DNA of 13,179 nucleotides from an uncultured Bacilli bacterium (GTDB lineage Bacteria > Bacillota_I > Bacilli_A > RF39 > UBA660): assembly GCA_934096535.1 (NCBI GenBank), contig CAKOMC010000042.1:1-13179 (forward strand), read 5' to 3'. Position 1 is the stretch's first letter. Each line of letters begins with the position of its first letter. This document shows positions 7,051-13,179 of this stretch, in pieces. A program made the translations under genes and the position numbers. The notes beneath the pieces were generated by a model that saw only the letters and a program-made list of their open reading frames with translations, was not told where the DNA came from and searched no databases.

Positions 7051-8025
7051 ATGTGTACAGCAATAACTTATAAAACTAAAGATTTTTATTTTGGAAGAAC
7101 CTTGGATTATGAATTTTCTTATGGCGAAGAAGTAACCATAACTCCTAAGAATTATCCCTTTAAATTTAGAAATGGTAATATTTTAAGTAGGCATTATGCC
7201 CTTATAGGAATGGCCCATATTGCCAATGATTATCCCTTGTATTATGAGGCAGTAAACGAGCAGGGATTAGGTATGGCGGGTCTTAACTTTTTCGGTAATG
7301 CTGTATATAACGAAGAAAAAAAGGATAAAGATAATATTTGTCAATTTGAACTTATCCCTTGGATTTTAGGAAAATGTGCAAGTGTTAATGAGGCAAAAAT
7401 TTTACTAGAAAATATTAATATTACGAAAGAAACTTTTAGTAGTAATTATCCAGTATCCCCATTACATTGGCTAATTGCCGATAGTAAGGAATGTCTAGTT
7501 ATCGAATCGGTTAAGGAAGGCTTAAAAATATATGATAATCCCGTAGGAGTTATGACTAATAATCCAACTTTTGATAAACAATTATTTAATTTAAATAATT
7601 ATAGACATTTGTCTAATGAAGAATTACCGAGTACTTTTAGTGATAATTTAAACCTAACAAGTTATAGTAGAGGTTTAGGAGGACTTGGCATTCCCGGGGA
7701 TGTATCTAGTATGTCTAGATTCGTTCGAGCCTCTTTTGTTAAATTAAATTCAGTAAGTAGTGCTGATGAGACCGCAAGTGTAAACCAATTCTTTCACATT
7801 ATCAACTCGGTTGAACAAGTAAGAGGATGTTGTAAATTAAAAGAAGATACTTATGAAATAACTATTTATAGTAGTTGTTGTAATGCCTCAGAGGGAATTT
7901 ATTATTATACAACCTATAATAATCATCAAATTAATAGAGTTGATATGCATAAAGAAAATTTAGAGGAAGATAAATTAATATCTTATGCTTTAAATGATAG
8001 TGAAAATATTAAATTGGTTAATTAG
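7051..8025 (+). CDS. bsh: Bile salt hydrolase (choloylglycine hydrolase)
   Basis: This cleaves the amide bond of glycine- or taurine-conjugated bile acids, in the cytoplasm, since no signal peptide is present. It is an Ntn-hydrolase: Met1 is removed to expose Cys2 as nucleophile, which fixes the start at 7051. Other active-site residues of the family are seen: Arg16 and Asp19 in FGRTLDYE, Asn79 in AGLNF, Asn171 in VMTNNPTF and Arg223 in SSMSRFVR. Length (324 residues) is typical. The AGLNF and GLGIPGDVSS motifs are those of Gram-positive bile salt hydrolases rather than penicillin V acylases, although substrate preference cannot be read securely from sequence. It is followed after 15 bases by the PPC gene, likely in one operon. 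It strongly suggests a gut habitat. Confidence 0.92.
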   Translation: MCTAITYKTKDFYFGRTLDYEFSYGEEVTITPKNYPFKFRNGNILSRHYALIGMAHIANDYPLYYEAVNEQGLGMAGLNFFGNAVYNEEKKDKDNICQFELIPWILGKCASVNEAKILLENINITKETFSSNYPVSPLHWLIADSKECLVIESVKEGLKIYDNPVGVMTNNPTFDKQLFNLNNYRHLSNEELPSTFSDNLNLTSYSRGLGGLGIPGDVSSMSRFVRASFVKLNSVSSADETASVNQFFHIINSVEQVRGCCKLKEDTYEITIYSSCCNASEGIYYYTTYNNHQINRVDMHKENLEEDKLISYALNDSENIKLVN

Positions 8026-8040
8026 AAAAGGAAATTTAAA

Positions 8041-8460
8041 ATGGAATATAAAAGATTTAATAATACTATAGTAGCAAGAATTGATAAAGATGAGGAAATA
8101 GTTACGGAACTACATAATATAGCGATAAAAGAAAATATCAAATTAGCCTCTGTTCGGGCAATCGGTGCCGTTAGTTGTTTTGAGGCAGGAGTTTATAAAT
8201 TAAGTGAGAAAAAATATTATAAAAATGAATTTGTTGGTGATTTTGAAATAGTTTCCTTAATGGGAAACATAAATACTAAAAACGGTGAAGTTTATACCCA
8301 TCTTCATATAACTTGCTCCAATGTTAAAGGACAGACCTTTGGAGGACATCTTAATAAGGCATTTGTTAGTACAACTTGCGAGATAATAATAAATATTATT
8401 GAGGGGTGTGTAGACCGCTTCTATGATGAAGAAATTGGGGTTAATTTATTTAAATTTTAA
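8041..8460 (+). CDS. PPC (DUF296) domain protein
   Basis: The 139-residue protein is essentially one PPC domain. The diagnostic metal-site pattern is THLHITCS followed by GGHL, giving His87, His89 and His103. In plants this domain is joined to AT-hook DNA-binding proteins, while bacterial single-domain members are small trimeric proteins whose role is poorly known and which are often annotated as DNA-binding. No AT-hook is present here. AAAAGGA precedes the start, 15 bases after the bile salt hydrolase stop, so the two are probably translated from one mRNA. A link to bile acids is suggested only by position. Confidence 0.88.
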   Translation: MEYKRFNNTIVARIDKDEEIVTELHNIAIKENIKLASVRAIGAVSCFEAGVYKLSEKKYYKNEFVGDFEIVSLMGNINTKNGEVYTHLHITCSNVKGQTFGGHLNKAFVSTTCEIIINIIEGCVDRFYDEEIGVNLFKF

Positions 8461-8481
8461 ATAAGAGGTTTGAGGTATTAA

Positions 8482-9345
8482 ATGAAAAAGAAAAGATTAA
8501 CAATTTCTAAATTAGTTAAAATGGCTTATAAAGAAACTAAAAGAAGTTCCTTGGCTATTTATTTAATTTTGCGTTTTTTAGTTATAGTATGTATGGTTTT
8601 ACAGTTATTAAAAGGAAATATTAATAATGCTTTACTATGTTTATTATCATTAATTCTTTTATTTGCTCCCTTATTTATTCAAAATAAGTTTGCCATAACT
8701 TTACCAAGTGGGTTAGAAATTACTATTTATTTTTTTATCTTCGCTGCTGAGATATTAGGAGAAATTAATAACTTTTACGGGATAATTCCGTATTGGGATA
8801 CTATTTTACATACCATAAATGGTTTCTTAGCGGCCGCCGTAGGGTTTTCATTAATTGACTTATTAAATAAAAATAGTAAAAATGTTAATTTATCACCCTT
8901 TTACTTATGCTTAGTAGCTTTTTGCTTTTCGATGACAATTGGCGTTTTGTGGGAATTTTTTGAATATAGCAGTGATAAATTTTTTGATATGGATATGCAA
9001 AAAGATACGGTTGTTAAGAAGATATCTTCTGTGACCTTAAATCCTTCAGGTAAAAATAAAGCCATAGTAGTATCTTCAATAGGAAAAACCGTGATTTATG
9101 ATGAAAATGGTTATATTTTAGAAACTATTGATGGTGGTTATTTAGATATAGGTTTAAATGATACTATGAAAGATTTACTTGTTAACTTTATTGGGGCTGT
9201 AGTATTTTGTTCTTTTGCTTACCTGGCTTTAAAACAAAATAAAAAGAATAACTTTATTGATAAGTTTATTCCTACTAAAGAAAAAAGACCAATGGCATCA
9301 TCAGTAATAAAAGAAATAGAAGATAGAAAAGAATTGGTAAAATAG
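8482..9345 (+). CDS. Multi-pass membrane protein, DUF2238/YjdF-like
   Basis: The 287-residue protein has about six membrane helices (near 25-43, 49-66, 79-97, 109-129, 140-160 and 231-250). Conserved-looking polar residues lie at helix ends: YWDTILH (Asp106, His110), WEFFEYSSD (Glu158, Glu161, Asp165) and NDTMKDLLVN (Asp227, Asp231). This order of D/H, E/E and DT-D motifs recalls the DUF2238 (YjdF) family. Between helices five and six lies a beta-rich insert of about 50 residues (176-225). The N-terminus is strongly basic and the C-terminus is a charged cytoplasmic tail. GAGG precedes the start, 21 bases after the PPC gene, so it closes the same operon. The function is not established; the acidic and His residues could bind a metal. 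Confidence 0.8.
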   Translation: MKKKRLTISKLVKMAYKETKRSSLAIYLILRFLVIVCMVLQLLKGNINNALLCLLSLILLFAPLFIQNKFAITLPSGLEITIYFFIFAAEILGEINNFYGIIPYWDTILHTINGFLAAAVGFSLIDLLNKNSKNVNLSPFYLCLVAFCFSMTIGVLWEFFEYSSDKFFDMDMQKDTVVKKISSVTLNPSGKNKAIVVSSIGKTVIYDENGYILETIDGGYLDIGLNDTMKDLLVNFIGAVVFCSFAYLALKQNKKNNFIDKFIPTKEKRPMASSVIKEIEDRKELVK

Positions 9346-9377
9346 ATTAGTTATTTAATTAAAATCGTGGGGAGTAA

Positions 9378-9554
9378 GTTAATAAGTTTAAAGGAAGAAT
9401 AGATTTTAATAAAACTATAGAAAATATTAAAAATTATATCGATATTTTAGAAGGTAATATTAAATTTAATTATTGGAATGTATCTGATAATTTTGAAATA
9501 GAAGTGCTAATTAAAACAAAGAATATGAAGATTAGCGAAAAGATATATCGTTGA
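9378..9554 (+). pseudogene. Coding-like remnant upstream of the Fic gene
   Basis: A frame of 58 codons is open from just after TAA (9375-9377) to TGA (9552-9554). It reads like protein: NKFKGRIDFNKTIENIKN, later FNYWNVSDNFEIEVLIKTKN, ending ISEKIYR. There is no ATG, GTG or TTG near its beginning, though GGGGAG (9369-9374) resembles a ribosome site just before it. It is probably a gene that lost its start or its 5' end. The family is not recognised. Confidence 0.45.
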
Positions 9555-9560
9555 AATTTA

Positions 9561-9588
9561 CTGAAAATCAGGTGAATTATGGTATAAT
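9561..9588 (+). promoter_or_regulatory. Extended -10 promoter of the Fic gene
   Basis: A consensus extended -10, TGG-TATAAT (TATAAT at 9583-9588), with a weak -35 CTGAAA (9561-9566) 16 bases upstream. TATGG (9578-9582) and CCATA (9593-9597) form an inverted repeat around the -10 box that could be an operator. AAGGGAG (9597-9603) is the ribosome site. Confidence 0.65.
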
Positions 9589-9608
9589 ATTGCCATAAGG
9601 GAGAAAAT

Positions 9609-10214
9609 ATGCTAAAGAATAAATTAAATATAACAGATGAAGTTGAACTTTCCAAAATAGAAGAAAAGATAACTAAATTAAAAGCATTGGAACTTTATGA
9701 TAGTGGTAAAATAAATACTGTTGAAGTTGGTACTTTTAAAGGTTTAGCCCAAATTCATAATTATTTATTTAGTGATATTTATGATTTTGCTGTAAAAATG
9801 CGAACGGTGAATATAGCCAAAGGCAATTTTCGTTTTGCTTCAGTTTTATACTTAAAAGATATTTTAAAGACAATTGATACAATGCCCGAAGATAATTACG
9901 ATAATATTATTAAAAAATATGTAGAAATGAATGTGGCTCACCCTTTCAGGAAAGGCAATGGTCGCAGTACTAGAATATGGTTAGATTTAATCTTAAAGAA
10001 AAATTTAGGACAAGTTGTTGATTGGAGTAAGGCTTGTAAAGAGGACTATTTACTGGCTATGGAAAGAAGTCCAATTAAAGATACCGAAATTAATATTTTA
10101 TTAAAAAACGCTTTAACCGATAAAACTAATGATAGAAATGTCTATATGAAAGGTATAGATGCTAGTTATGCTTATGAAGGTTATGCCACTTATAAATTAG
10201 AAGATGTCATTTAA
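9609..10214 (+). CDS. Class III Fic-domain protein with atypical catalytic motif
   Basis: Fic enzymes usually transfer AMP from ATP to a hydroxyl side chain of a target protein. This 201-residue single-domain protein resembles NmFic and EfFic: the flap region KMRTVNIAKGNFRFA (about 63-77), the motif HPFRKGNGRSTR starting at His111, and a C-terminal autoinhibitory helix of class III with SYAYEG (Ser186, Glu190). The oddity is Lys115 (codon AAA) where the family has Asp or Glu for Mg2+ binding (HxFx[D/E]GNGR). A G-to-A change of GAA gives AAA. The enzyme may be inactive, or may use another chemistry. Catalytic His111, Asn117, Arg119 and Arg122 are kept, so it is not simply decayed. It has its own promoter and no partner antitoxin, as expected for class III. 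Confidence 0.9.
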   Translation: MLKNKLNITDEVELSKIEEKITKLKALELYDSGKINTVEVGTFKGLAQIHNYLFSDIYDFAVKMRTVNIAKGNFRFASVLYLKDILKTIDTMPEDNYDNIIKKYVEMNVAHPFRKGNGRSTRIWLDLILKKNLGQVVDWSKACKEDYLLAMERSPIKDTEINILLKNALTDKTNDRNVYMKGIDASYAYEGYATYKLEDVI

Positions 10215-10219
10215 ATTAG

Positions 10220-10303
10220 GCAATTATTTTAACAAATAAAATTTATAGAAAAAGAGATTTTGATTATATAACTAAAGAAATAATTATTGACTTATCAAGG
10301 TAA
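10220..10303 (+). pseudogene. Coding-like remnant downstream of the Fic gene
   Basis: The frame is open from after TAG (10217-10219) to TAA (10301-10303) and reads AIILTNKIYRKRDFDYITKE, ending IIIDLSR. It has no start codon. It repeats the residues KIYR that end the remnant before the Fic gene, so both may be halves of one gene split by arrival of the Fic gene, or halves of a duplicate. This is inference from short sequences. Confidence 0.35.
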
Positions 10304-10315
10304 ATATATTACGCT
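10287..10315 (+). promoter_or_regulatory. Weak promoter candidate for the gene at 10339
   Basis: TTGACT (10287-10292) is a good -35 box. With a 17-base spacer the -10 would be TACGCT (10310-10315), which is poor. It lies inside the remnant frame. Confidence 0.3.
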
Positions 10316-10338
10316 TTAAGTAGTATAGGAGATTAATG

Positions 10339-10698
10339 ATGAAGAAAAATTATAAAGTAGCAGTAATTGCAGTAGTAGTTACTATTTTCTTTATTATGTT
10401 TGGTTTCTTTTATGATAAAAGCAATAAGAATAATAATGAAAAAGTAATTACTTATGACAGAAAAGTAATGGATATTAAAAACACTTCTAAAAGTGATGAA
10501 GCATGTGCCGATGCCTTAGAAGAATTTTATCAAGATGATAAATACAAATACTCATTTCCTTGTATGATGAGTAGTAAAATTATTGTTTATTTTAATGATG
10601 GAACTCAAGAATATGTCAGAGATGCTCTAAATAAAAAAGATATAGAGATTAGTGATTTAGATAAATACGAAATAAAGTATTTAAAAGAAGAAAAGTAA
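10339..10698 (+). CDS. Small membrane-anchored protein with two conserved-looking Cys
   Basis: Two adjacent ATGs occur (10336 and 10339). The second is seven bases from AGGAG (10327-10331), a better spacing, giving 119 residues; the first adds one Met. A single hydrophobic helix (about residues 6-25) is followed by an Asn/Lys-rich linker and an outward-facing domain of about 75 residues. That domain has Cys in ACADALEEFY and in FPCMMSS, which could form a disulphide, followed by IIVYFNDGTQEYVRDAL. No lipobox is present. The family is not named by me. A terminator overlaps its stop codon, so it is transcribed alone or with the Fic region. Confidence 0.75.
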   Translation: MKKNYKVAVIAVVVTIFFIMFGFFYDKSNKNNNEKVITYDRKVMDIKNTSKSDEACADALEEFYQDDKYKYSFPCMMSSKIIVYFNDGTQEYVRDALNKKDIEISDLDKYEIKYLKEEK

Positions 10699-10722
10699 GT
10701 TTAAGTTTAGACTTATTTTTTT
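10696..10722 (+). terminator. Rho-independent terminator overlapping the stop codon
   Basis: TAAGTTT (10696-10702) pairs with AGACTTA (10709-10715), with one G-U pair and a six-base loop, then seven Ts. The first arm begins at the TAA stop of the preceding gene. Confidence 0.75.
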
Positions 10723-10723
10723 C

Positions 10724-10752
10724 TTGTTATTTAATGTTACTTTTGCTAAACT
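10724..10752 (+). promoter_or_regulatory. Extended -10 promoter of thiI
   Basis: TTGTTA (10724-10729), a 17-base spacer, then TGC-TAAACT with the -10 box at 10747-10752. It lies immediately after a terminator and upstream of a ribosome site (GAGGTGA, 10757-10763). Confidence 0.5.
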
Positions 10753-10768
10753 AAGTGAGGTGAGTGTT

Positions 10769-11956
10769 ATGCAAAAACTTGTAATTATTAAATATGGAGA
10801 GTTAACAACTAAAAAAGATAATATTAATTTCTTTTTAAAAGCATTAAAAAAGAATGTCGAAGATGCTTTAAGTAATATTAAACATACTACTAGTTATGAT
10901 GCTTCTAGAATGTTTATAAAGACTACTGATTTTGATAAGACAATAGAAAAGTTAAAATGTGTTTTTGGGATTCATAAGATGACTATTGCTTATGAACTTA
11001 GTAATGAAATGGATGCTATTAAAGAAGGTTTAATTAGTCTTTTAAAAGATAAAGAATTTAAAACTTTTAAAGTAGTAGTTAAAAGATCATATAAGAAGTA
11101 TCCAGGTAGTAGTATGGAAATAGCCGCTACTTTAGGGGGTCATATTTTAAAGAATATTCAAGATAAAAAAGTAGATGTTCATAATCCTAATTTAGAAGTT
11201 AACATCGAGATAAGAAAAAACTTTAGTTATATTTATTTTGAAGATATTTTAGGTATTGGTGGTTATCCTGTAGGAGTTGCTGGTAAGGGCTTACTTATGT
11301 TAAGTGGGGGTATAGATTCTCCTGTTAGTGGCTATATGGCAATTAAAAGAGGAGTAAAGATAGAATGTATTTATTTTGAGGCCCCTCCTCATACATCAAA
11401 AGAGGCTCGTAATAAAGTTTTAGAACTGGCTAGAAAATTATCGGTATATAATGATTCTTATGTTAAAGTCCATATTATTAACTTTACAGAGATAGAAGAA
11501 TCTATTTATAAAAATATTCCTAATGATTATTTAATTACCATTATGCGAAGAATGATGTATCGAATAAGTGCTATTATTGCTAGTAGAAGTAATTGTAAGA
11601 TTTTAGTAAATGGCGAAAGTATTGGTCAGGTGGCTAGTCAAACTTTAAATAGTATGAGTTGTATTAATGAAGTTGTGAAAATGCCTGTTATAAGACCGGT
11701 TGCTTGTTTTGATAAATTAGAGATAATTGAATTAGCCAGAAAGATTGGTACTTATGAAACTTCTATTTTACCATTTGAAGATTGTTGTACGATTTTTGTG
11801 CCTAAACATCCGGTAATTAATCCTGTTTTGAGTAAATGTTATGAGTATGAAGAGTTAATTAATTATAAAGATATGATTCATACTTGCATTAAAAACAGGG
11901 AAGTTATTACGGTAAAACCAGAAGAAGAAAACCCAGACTTTGCTGATGTTTTATAG
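10769..11956 (+). CDS. thiI: tRNA 4-thiouridine synthase ThiI (rhodanese-less form)
   Basis: ThiI adenylates U8 of tRNA and replaces oxygen with sulfur; in some bacteria it also takes part in thiazole synthesis for thiamine. The start at 10769 is supported by GAGGTGA and by the usual N-terminus KLVIIKYGELTTKK, giving 395 residues. An N-terminal ferredoxin-like region is followed by a THUMP domain (about 60-165) and a PP-loop pyrophosphatase domain with LSGGIDSPVSGY (SGGIDSP from 179) binding ATP. ILPFEDCCTIFVPKHP carries Cys339 and Cys340, one of which should match the conserved cysteine of the catalytic domain. The rhodanese domain of E. coli ThiI is absent, as in other Firmicutes. A dedicated cysteine desulfurase gene, often next to thiI in Firmicutes, is not in this window. 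Confidence 0.95.
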   Translation: MQKLVIIKYGELTTKKDNINFFLKALKKNVEDALSNIKHTTSYDASRMFIKTTDFDKTIEKLKCVFGIHKMTIAYELSNEMDAIKEGLISLLKDKEFKTFKVVVKRSYKKYPGSSMEIAATLGGHILKNIQDKKVDVHNPNLEVNIEIRKNFSYIYFEDILGIGGYPVGVAGKGLLMLSGGIDSPVSGYMAIKRGVKIECIYFEAPPHTSKEARNKVLELARKLSVYNDSYVKVHIINFTEIEESIYKNIPNDYLITIMRRMMYRISAIIASRSNCKILVNGESIGQVASQTLNSMSCINEVVKMPVIRPVACFDKLEIIELARKIGTYETSILPFEDCCTIFVPKHPVINPVLSKCYEYEELINYKDMIHTCIKNREVITVKPEEENPDFADVL

Positions 11957-11961
11957 TATTT

Positions 11962-11984
11962 AAGCACCTTTACTGGTGTTTTTT
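11962..11984 (+). terminator. Rho-independent terminator of thiI
   Basis: AAGCACC (11962-11968) pairs with GGTGTTT (11975-11981), one pair being a wobble, with a six-base loop. The T-run spans 11979-11984. Confidence 0.8.
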
Positions 11985-11997
11985 CTTTTATAAAACT

Positions 11998-12079
11998 GGG
12001 AAAATGTGATAATTGACATCTAAAACATATGGAAAAATGTGATAATTGGCATCTAAAACATATGGAAAAATGTGATGAT
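11998..12079 (+). repeat. 33-bp tandem repeat, about 2.4 copies
   Basis: Copies at 11998-12030 and 12031-12063 differ at only two positions (third base; GAC or GGC in the middle). A third copy starts at 12064 and fades after about 13 bases. The unit contains AAAATGTGATAATTG and ATCTAAAACATAT. It begins just after the thiI terminator and encodes no evident protein. Spaced direct repeats like these are found as transposase sites at the ends of IS21-family elements, so an orphan element end is one possibility; a regulator-binding array is another. Confidence 0.75.
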
Positions 12080-12206
12080 ATGAATAATATGATTAAATTA
12101 TTTAATAAAAATAGTGTTTTTAAATAATACTAGGCTTAATTAATTTAGAAAAAATTATGTCTTTAATAGATGGCTTTAATTGAGAATATTATCATCCTTA
12201 AATAAT
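12080..12206. other. Intergenic stretch without recognised gene
   Basis: Between the tandem repeat and the promoter of the next gene I see no convincing coding frame, RNA gene or terminator. A 15-codon frame beginning at an ATG near 12080 has no ribosome site. With the repeat on its left, this may be decayed mobile DNA. Confidence 0.4.
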
Positions 12207-12239
12207 TGTAAACTTGACATATTGGCTTAGAATTGACAA

Positions 12240-12268
12240 TTTACATTTTAAAATTAGTGTGCTAGCAT
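12240..12268 (+). promoter_or_regulatory. Extended -10 promoter of the DUF3298-like gene
   Basis: TTTACA (12240-12245) and TGC-TAGCAT (-10 box 12263-12268) are 17 bases apart. Two TTGACA copies lie upstream (12214-12219 and 12233-12238), and TGTAAA (12207-12212) is the inverse of the -35 TTTACA. This leaves room for a regulator, or for a second start site using a TTGACA box. The ribosome site AAAGGAAG is at 12278-12285. Confidence 0.45.
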
Positions 12269-12295
12269 AATTATTGGAAAGGAAGTATTGTTTAT

Positions 12296-13048
12296 ATGAA
12301 AGACAAAAAGAATATAGTAATTGCTTTATTAGTTATAATTATTATAGCATTAGGAGGATATCTTATTTATGATAAAGTAAATAATAAGAGTAATTGCGAT
12401 ACAAATAATAAACAAGAAGAAAAAGCAAATAATACTAATGCCGATAAAAATAATGAATCAGCCAAAGAATTTAATGGTTTAAACTATGTAGGTTTAGCCT
12501 ATACTGCTTTTAAGGAATTTGATTGGCCAACTGCCTCTGTTGGATATGAAGAAGGAGAACCTAAAAAACTAGTTAGATTAGTAAATTTACCTAAGATTAA
12601 TATTGCAACCGATGCTACAGAAAAATTAAATAAGAAAATTTTAGATGATAACGAAAACTATATAAATATGGTAAAACAAGATAATAAAGATAATGAGACT
12701 CCGGCTAGTTTAAATACTAATTATACATATACAGTATTAAATAATATAATTTTTATTTCAGTTGTAACAGAGTATAATTTATATCGTGGGAGTGGGGCTT
12801 CTTATATAAATGTTTATTATTATGATATTAATGCTGATAAAGAATTAACTTATAAAGAAACCTTAACTAAATTAGGTGTTGATGAAAAGAATGTTTTAAA
12901 ATTTGTTGCTAGTGAAACAAAGGGGACTGATTTACAAAAAATAGATAATATCTATCCAACTAATAATAATCAATCACTTTATGTTTTCTATGAAACAGAG
13001 AATGCTTTTATGGGTTATGATAAAGTAACATATAATTTAACAAAATAA
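12296..13048 (+). CDS. Membrane-anchored extracytoplasmic protein, DUF3298/RsiV-like
   Basis: The 250-residue protein has a basic N-terminus, a membrane helix (about residues 7-24) without lipobox, and an Asn/Lys/Glu-rich linker to about residue 56. The outer domain contains INIATDATEKLNKKI, then YTYTVLNNIIFISVVTEYNL, then GSGASYINVYYYDINADKELTYKETL. This order (helix, beta strands, a Gly/Ser turn, then a D-x-GKEL-like step before a helix) is that of the DUF3298 family, which includes the outer part of the anti-sigma factor RsiV and a domain of the deacetylase PdaC. No catalytic deacetylase domain and no cytoplasmic sigma-binding domain are present, so it is neither of those enzymes. A role in sensing or binding a cell-wall ligand is possible but unproved. 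Confidence 0.7.
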   Translation: MKDKKNIVIALLVIIIIALGGYLIYDKVNNKSNCDTNNKQEEKANNTNADKNNESAKEFNGLNYVGLAYTAFKEFDWPTASVGYEEGEPKKLVRLVNLPKINIATDATEKLNKKILDDNENYINMVKQDNKDNETPASLNTNYTYTVLNNIIFISVVTEYNLYRGSGASYINVYYYDINADKELTYKETLTKLGVDEKNVLKFVASETKGTDLQKIDNIYPTNNNQSLYVFYETENAFMGYDKVTYNLTK

Positions 13049-13055
13049 TTAATTT

Positions 13056-13082
13056 AAGTGGGATAAATTCCTGCTTTTTTTT
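13056..13082 (+). terminator. Rho-independent terminator
   Basis: AAGTGGGA (13056-13063) pairs with TCCTGCTT (13069-13076), with two wobble pairs and a five-base loop, followed by a run of eight Ts (13075-13082). Confidence 0.75.
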
Positions 13083-13125
13083 GTATAAAAAGATATTTTA
13101 TAAACATACTAATAGTGGTGATAAT

Positions 13126-13179
13126 ATGCAAATAAAATATAGTAAAAATAAAACAAGAGAGTTTATTTATTTAGATGAT
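13126..13179 (+). CDS. Start of a gene cut by the window edge
   Basis: ATG at 13126 follows a GGTG five bases upstream, and the frame stays open to the end of the window (MQIKYSKNKTREFIYLDD). Only 18 codons are visible, so no family is assigned. It lies after a terminator on the plus strand like all other genes here. Confidence 0.55.
   Translation, partial: MQIKYSKNKTREFIYLDD

Noticed and set aside
9378..9609. Reading TGA at 9552 as Trp to extend the upstream remnant.
   Set aside because: The continuation is not protein-like and soon stops, and all clear genes use TGG for Trp.
9470..9655. Minus-strand open frame of 61 codons opposite the Fic start.
   Set aside because: It has no convincing ribosome site, and it overlaps the plus-strand promoter and Fic start, which are well supported.
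10724..10768. TTG at 10724 as the ThiI start.
   Set aside because: It would lie at the terminator T-run and inside the promoter; the ATG at 10769 has a strong ribosome site and the family N-terminus.
11998..12079. Direct repeats considered as a CRISPR array.
   Set aside because: The units are contiguous with no unique spacers, there are only about 2.4 copies, and no cas gene is nearby.

Overview
The window is very AT-rich, with tightly packed plus-strand genes, strong Shine-Dalgarno sites and short AT-rich Rho-independent terminators. This points to a low-GC Firmicute or Tenericute-like bacterium. A Gram-positive-type bile salt hydrolase and SipW/TasA-style surface proteins suggest a host-gut member of the Bacilli (RF39-like lineages come to mind). 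That placement is inference. TGG serves as Trp, no complete gene ends in TGA, and nothing here requires a non-standard code.

Layout. 1-63 may be the 3' end of an upstream gene. 167-2913 holds two tandem genes for membrane-anchored surface proteins that share an ungapped module of about 139 residues and a common C-terminal tail but differ elsewhere. After a terminator comes a metal-resistance operon (3085-6153): a CadC-type ArsR/SmtB repressor, a Cd/Zn/Pb P1B-type ATPase and an unrecognised soluble protein. Two palindromes of the SmtB/CzrA operator type flank the -10 box, one in the promoter spacer and one at the expected transcription start. Next are a small membrane zinc-ribbon protein and an out-of-frame Ig-like domain that lacks its own start and secretion signal (6208-6899). 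A 16-codon reading frame overlapping a terminator hairpin follows.

7051-9345 looks like one operon: bile salt hydrolase, a PPC/DUF296 protein and a six-helix membrane protein. 9378-10303 holds a class III Fic enzyme with an unusual Lys in its catalytic motif, flanked on both sides by coding-like remnants without start codons. Then come a small membrane-anchored protein (10339-10698), the tRNA 4-thiouridylation enzyme ThiI (10769-11956), a 33-bp tandem repeat in a 339-bp gap, a membrane-anchored DUF3298/RsiV-like protein (12296-13048) and the first 18 codons of another gene.

Working together: the repressor would release the promoter when Cd, Pb or Zn binds, and the ATPase would expel the metal. 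The surface proteins, bile salt hydrolase and anchored extracytoplasmic domains fit life on a host mucosa. Several promoters share an extended -10 motif (TGnTA), which appears to be a common local promoter style. No CRISPR array, rRNA, tRNA, intact transposase or reverse transcriptase was seen.
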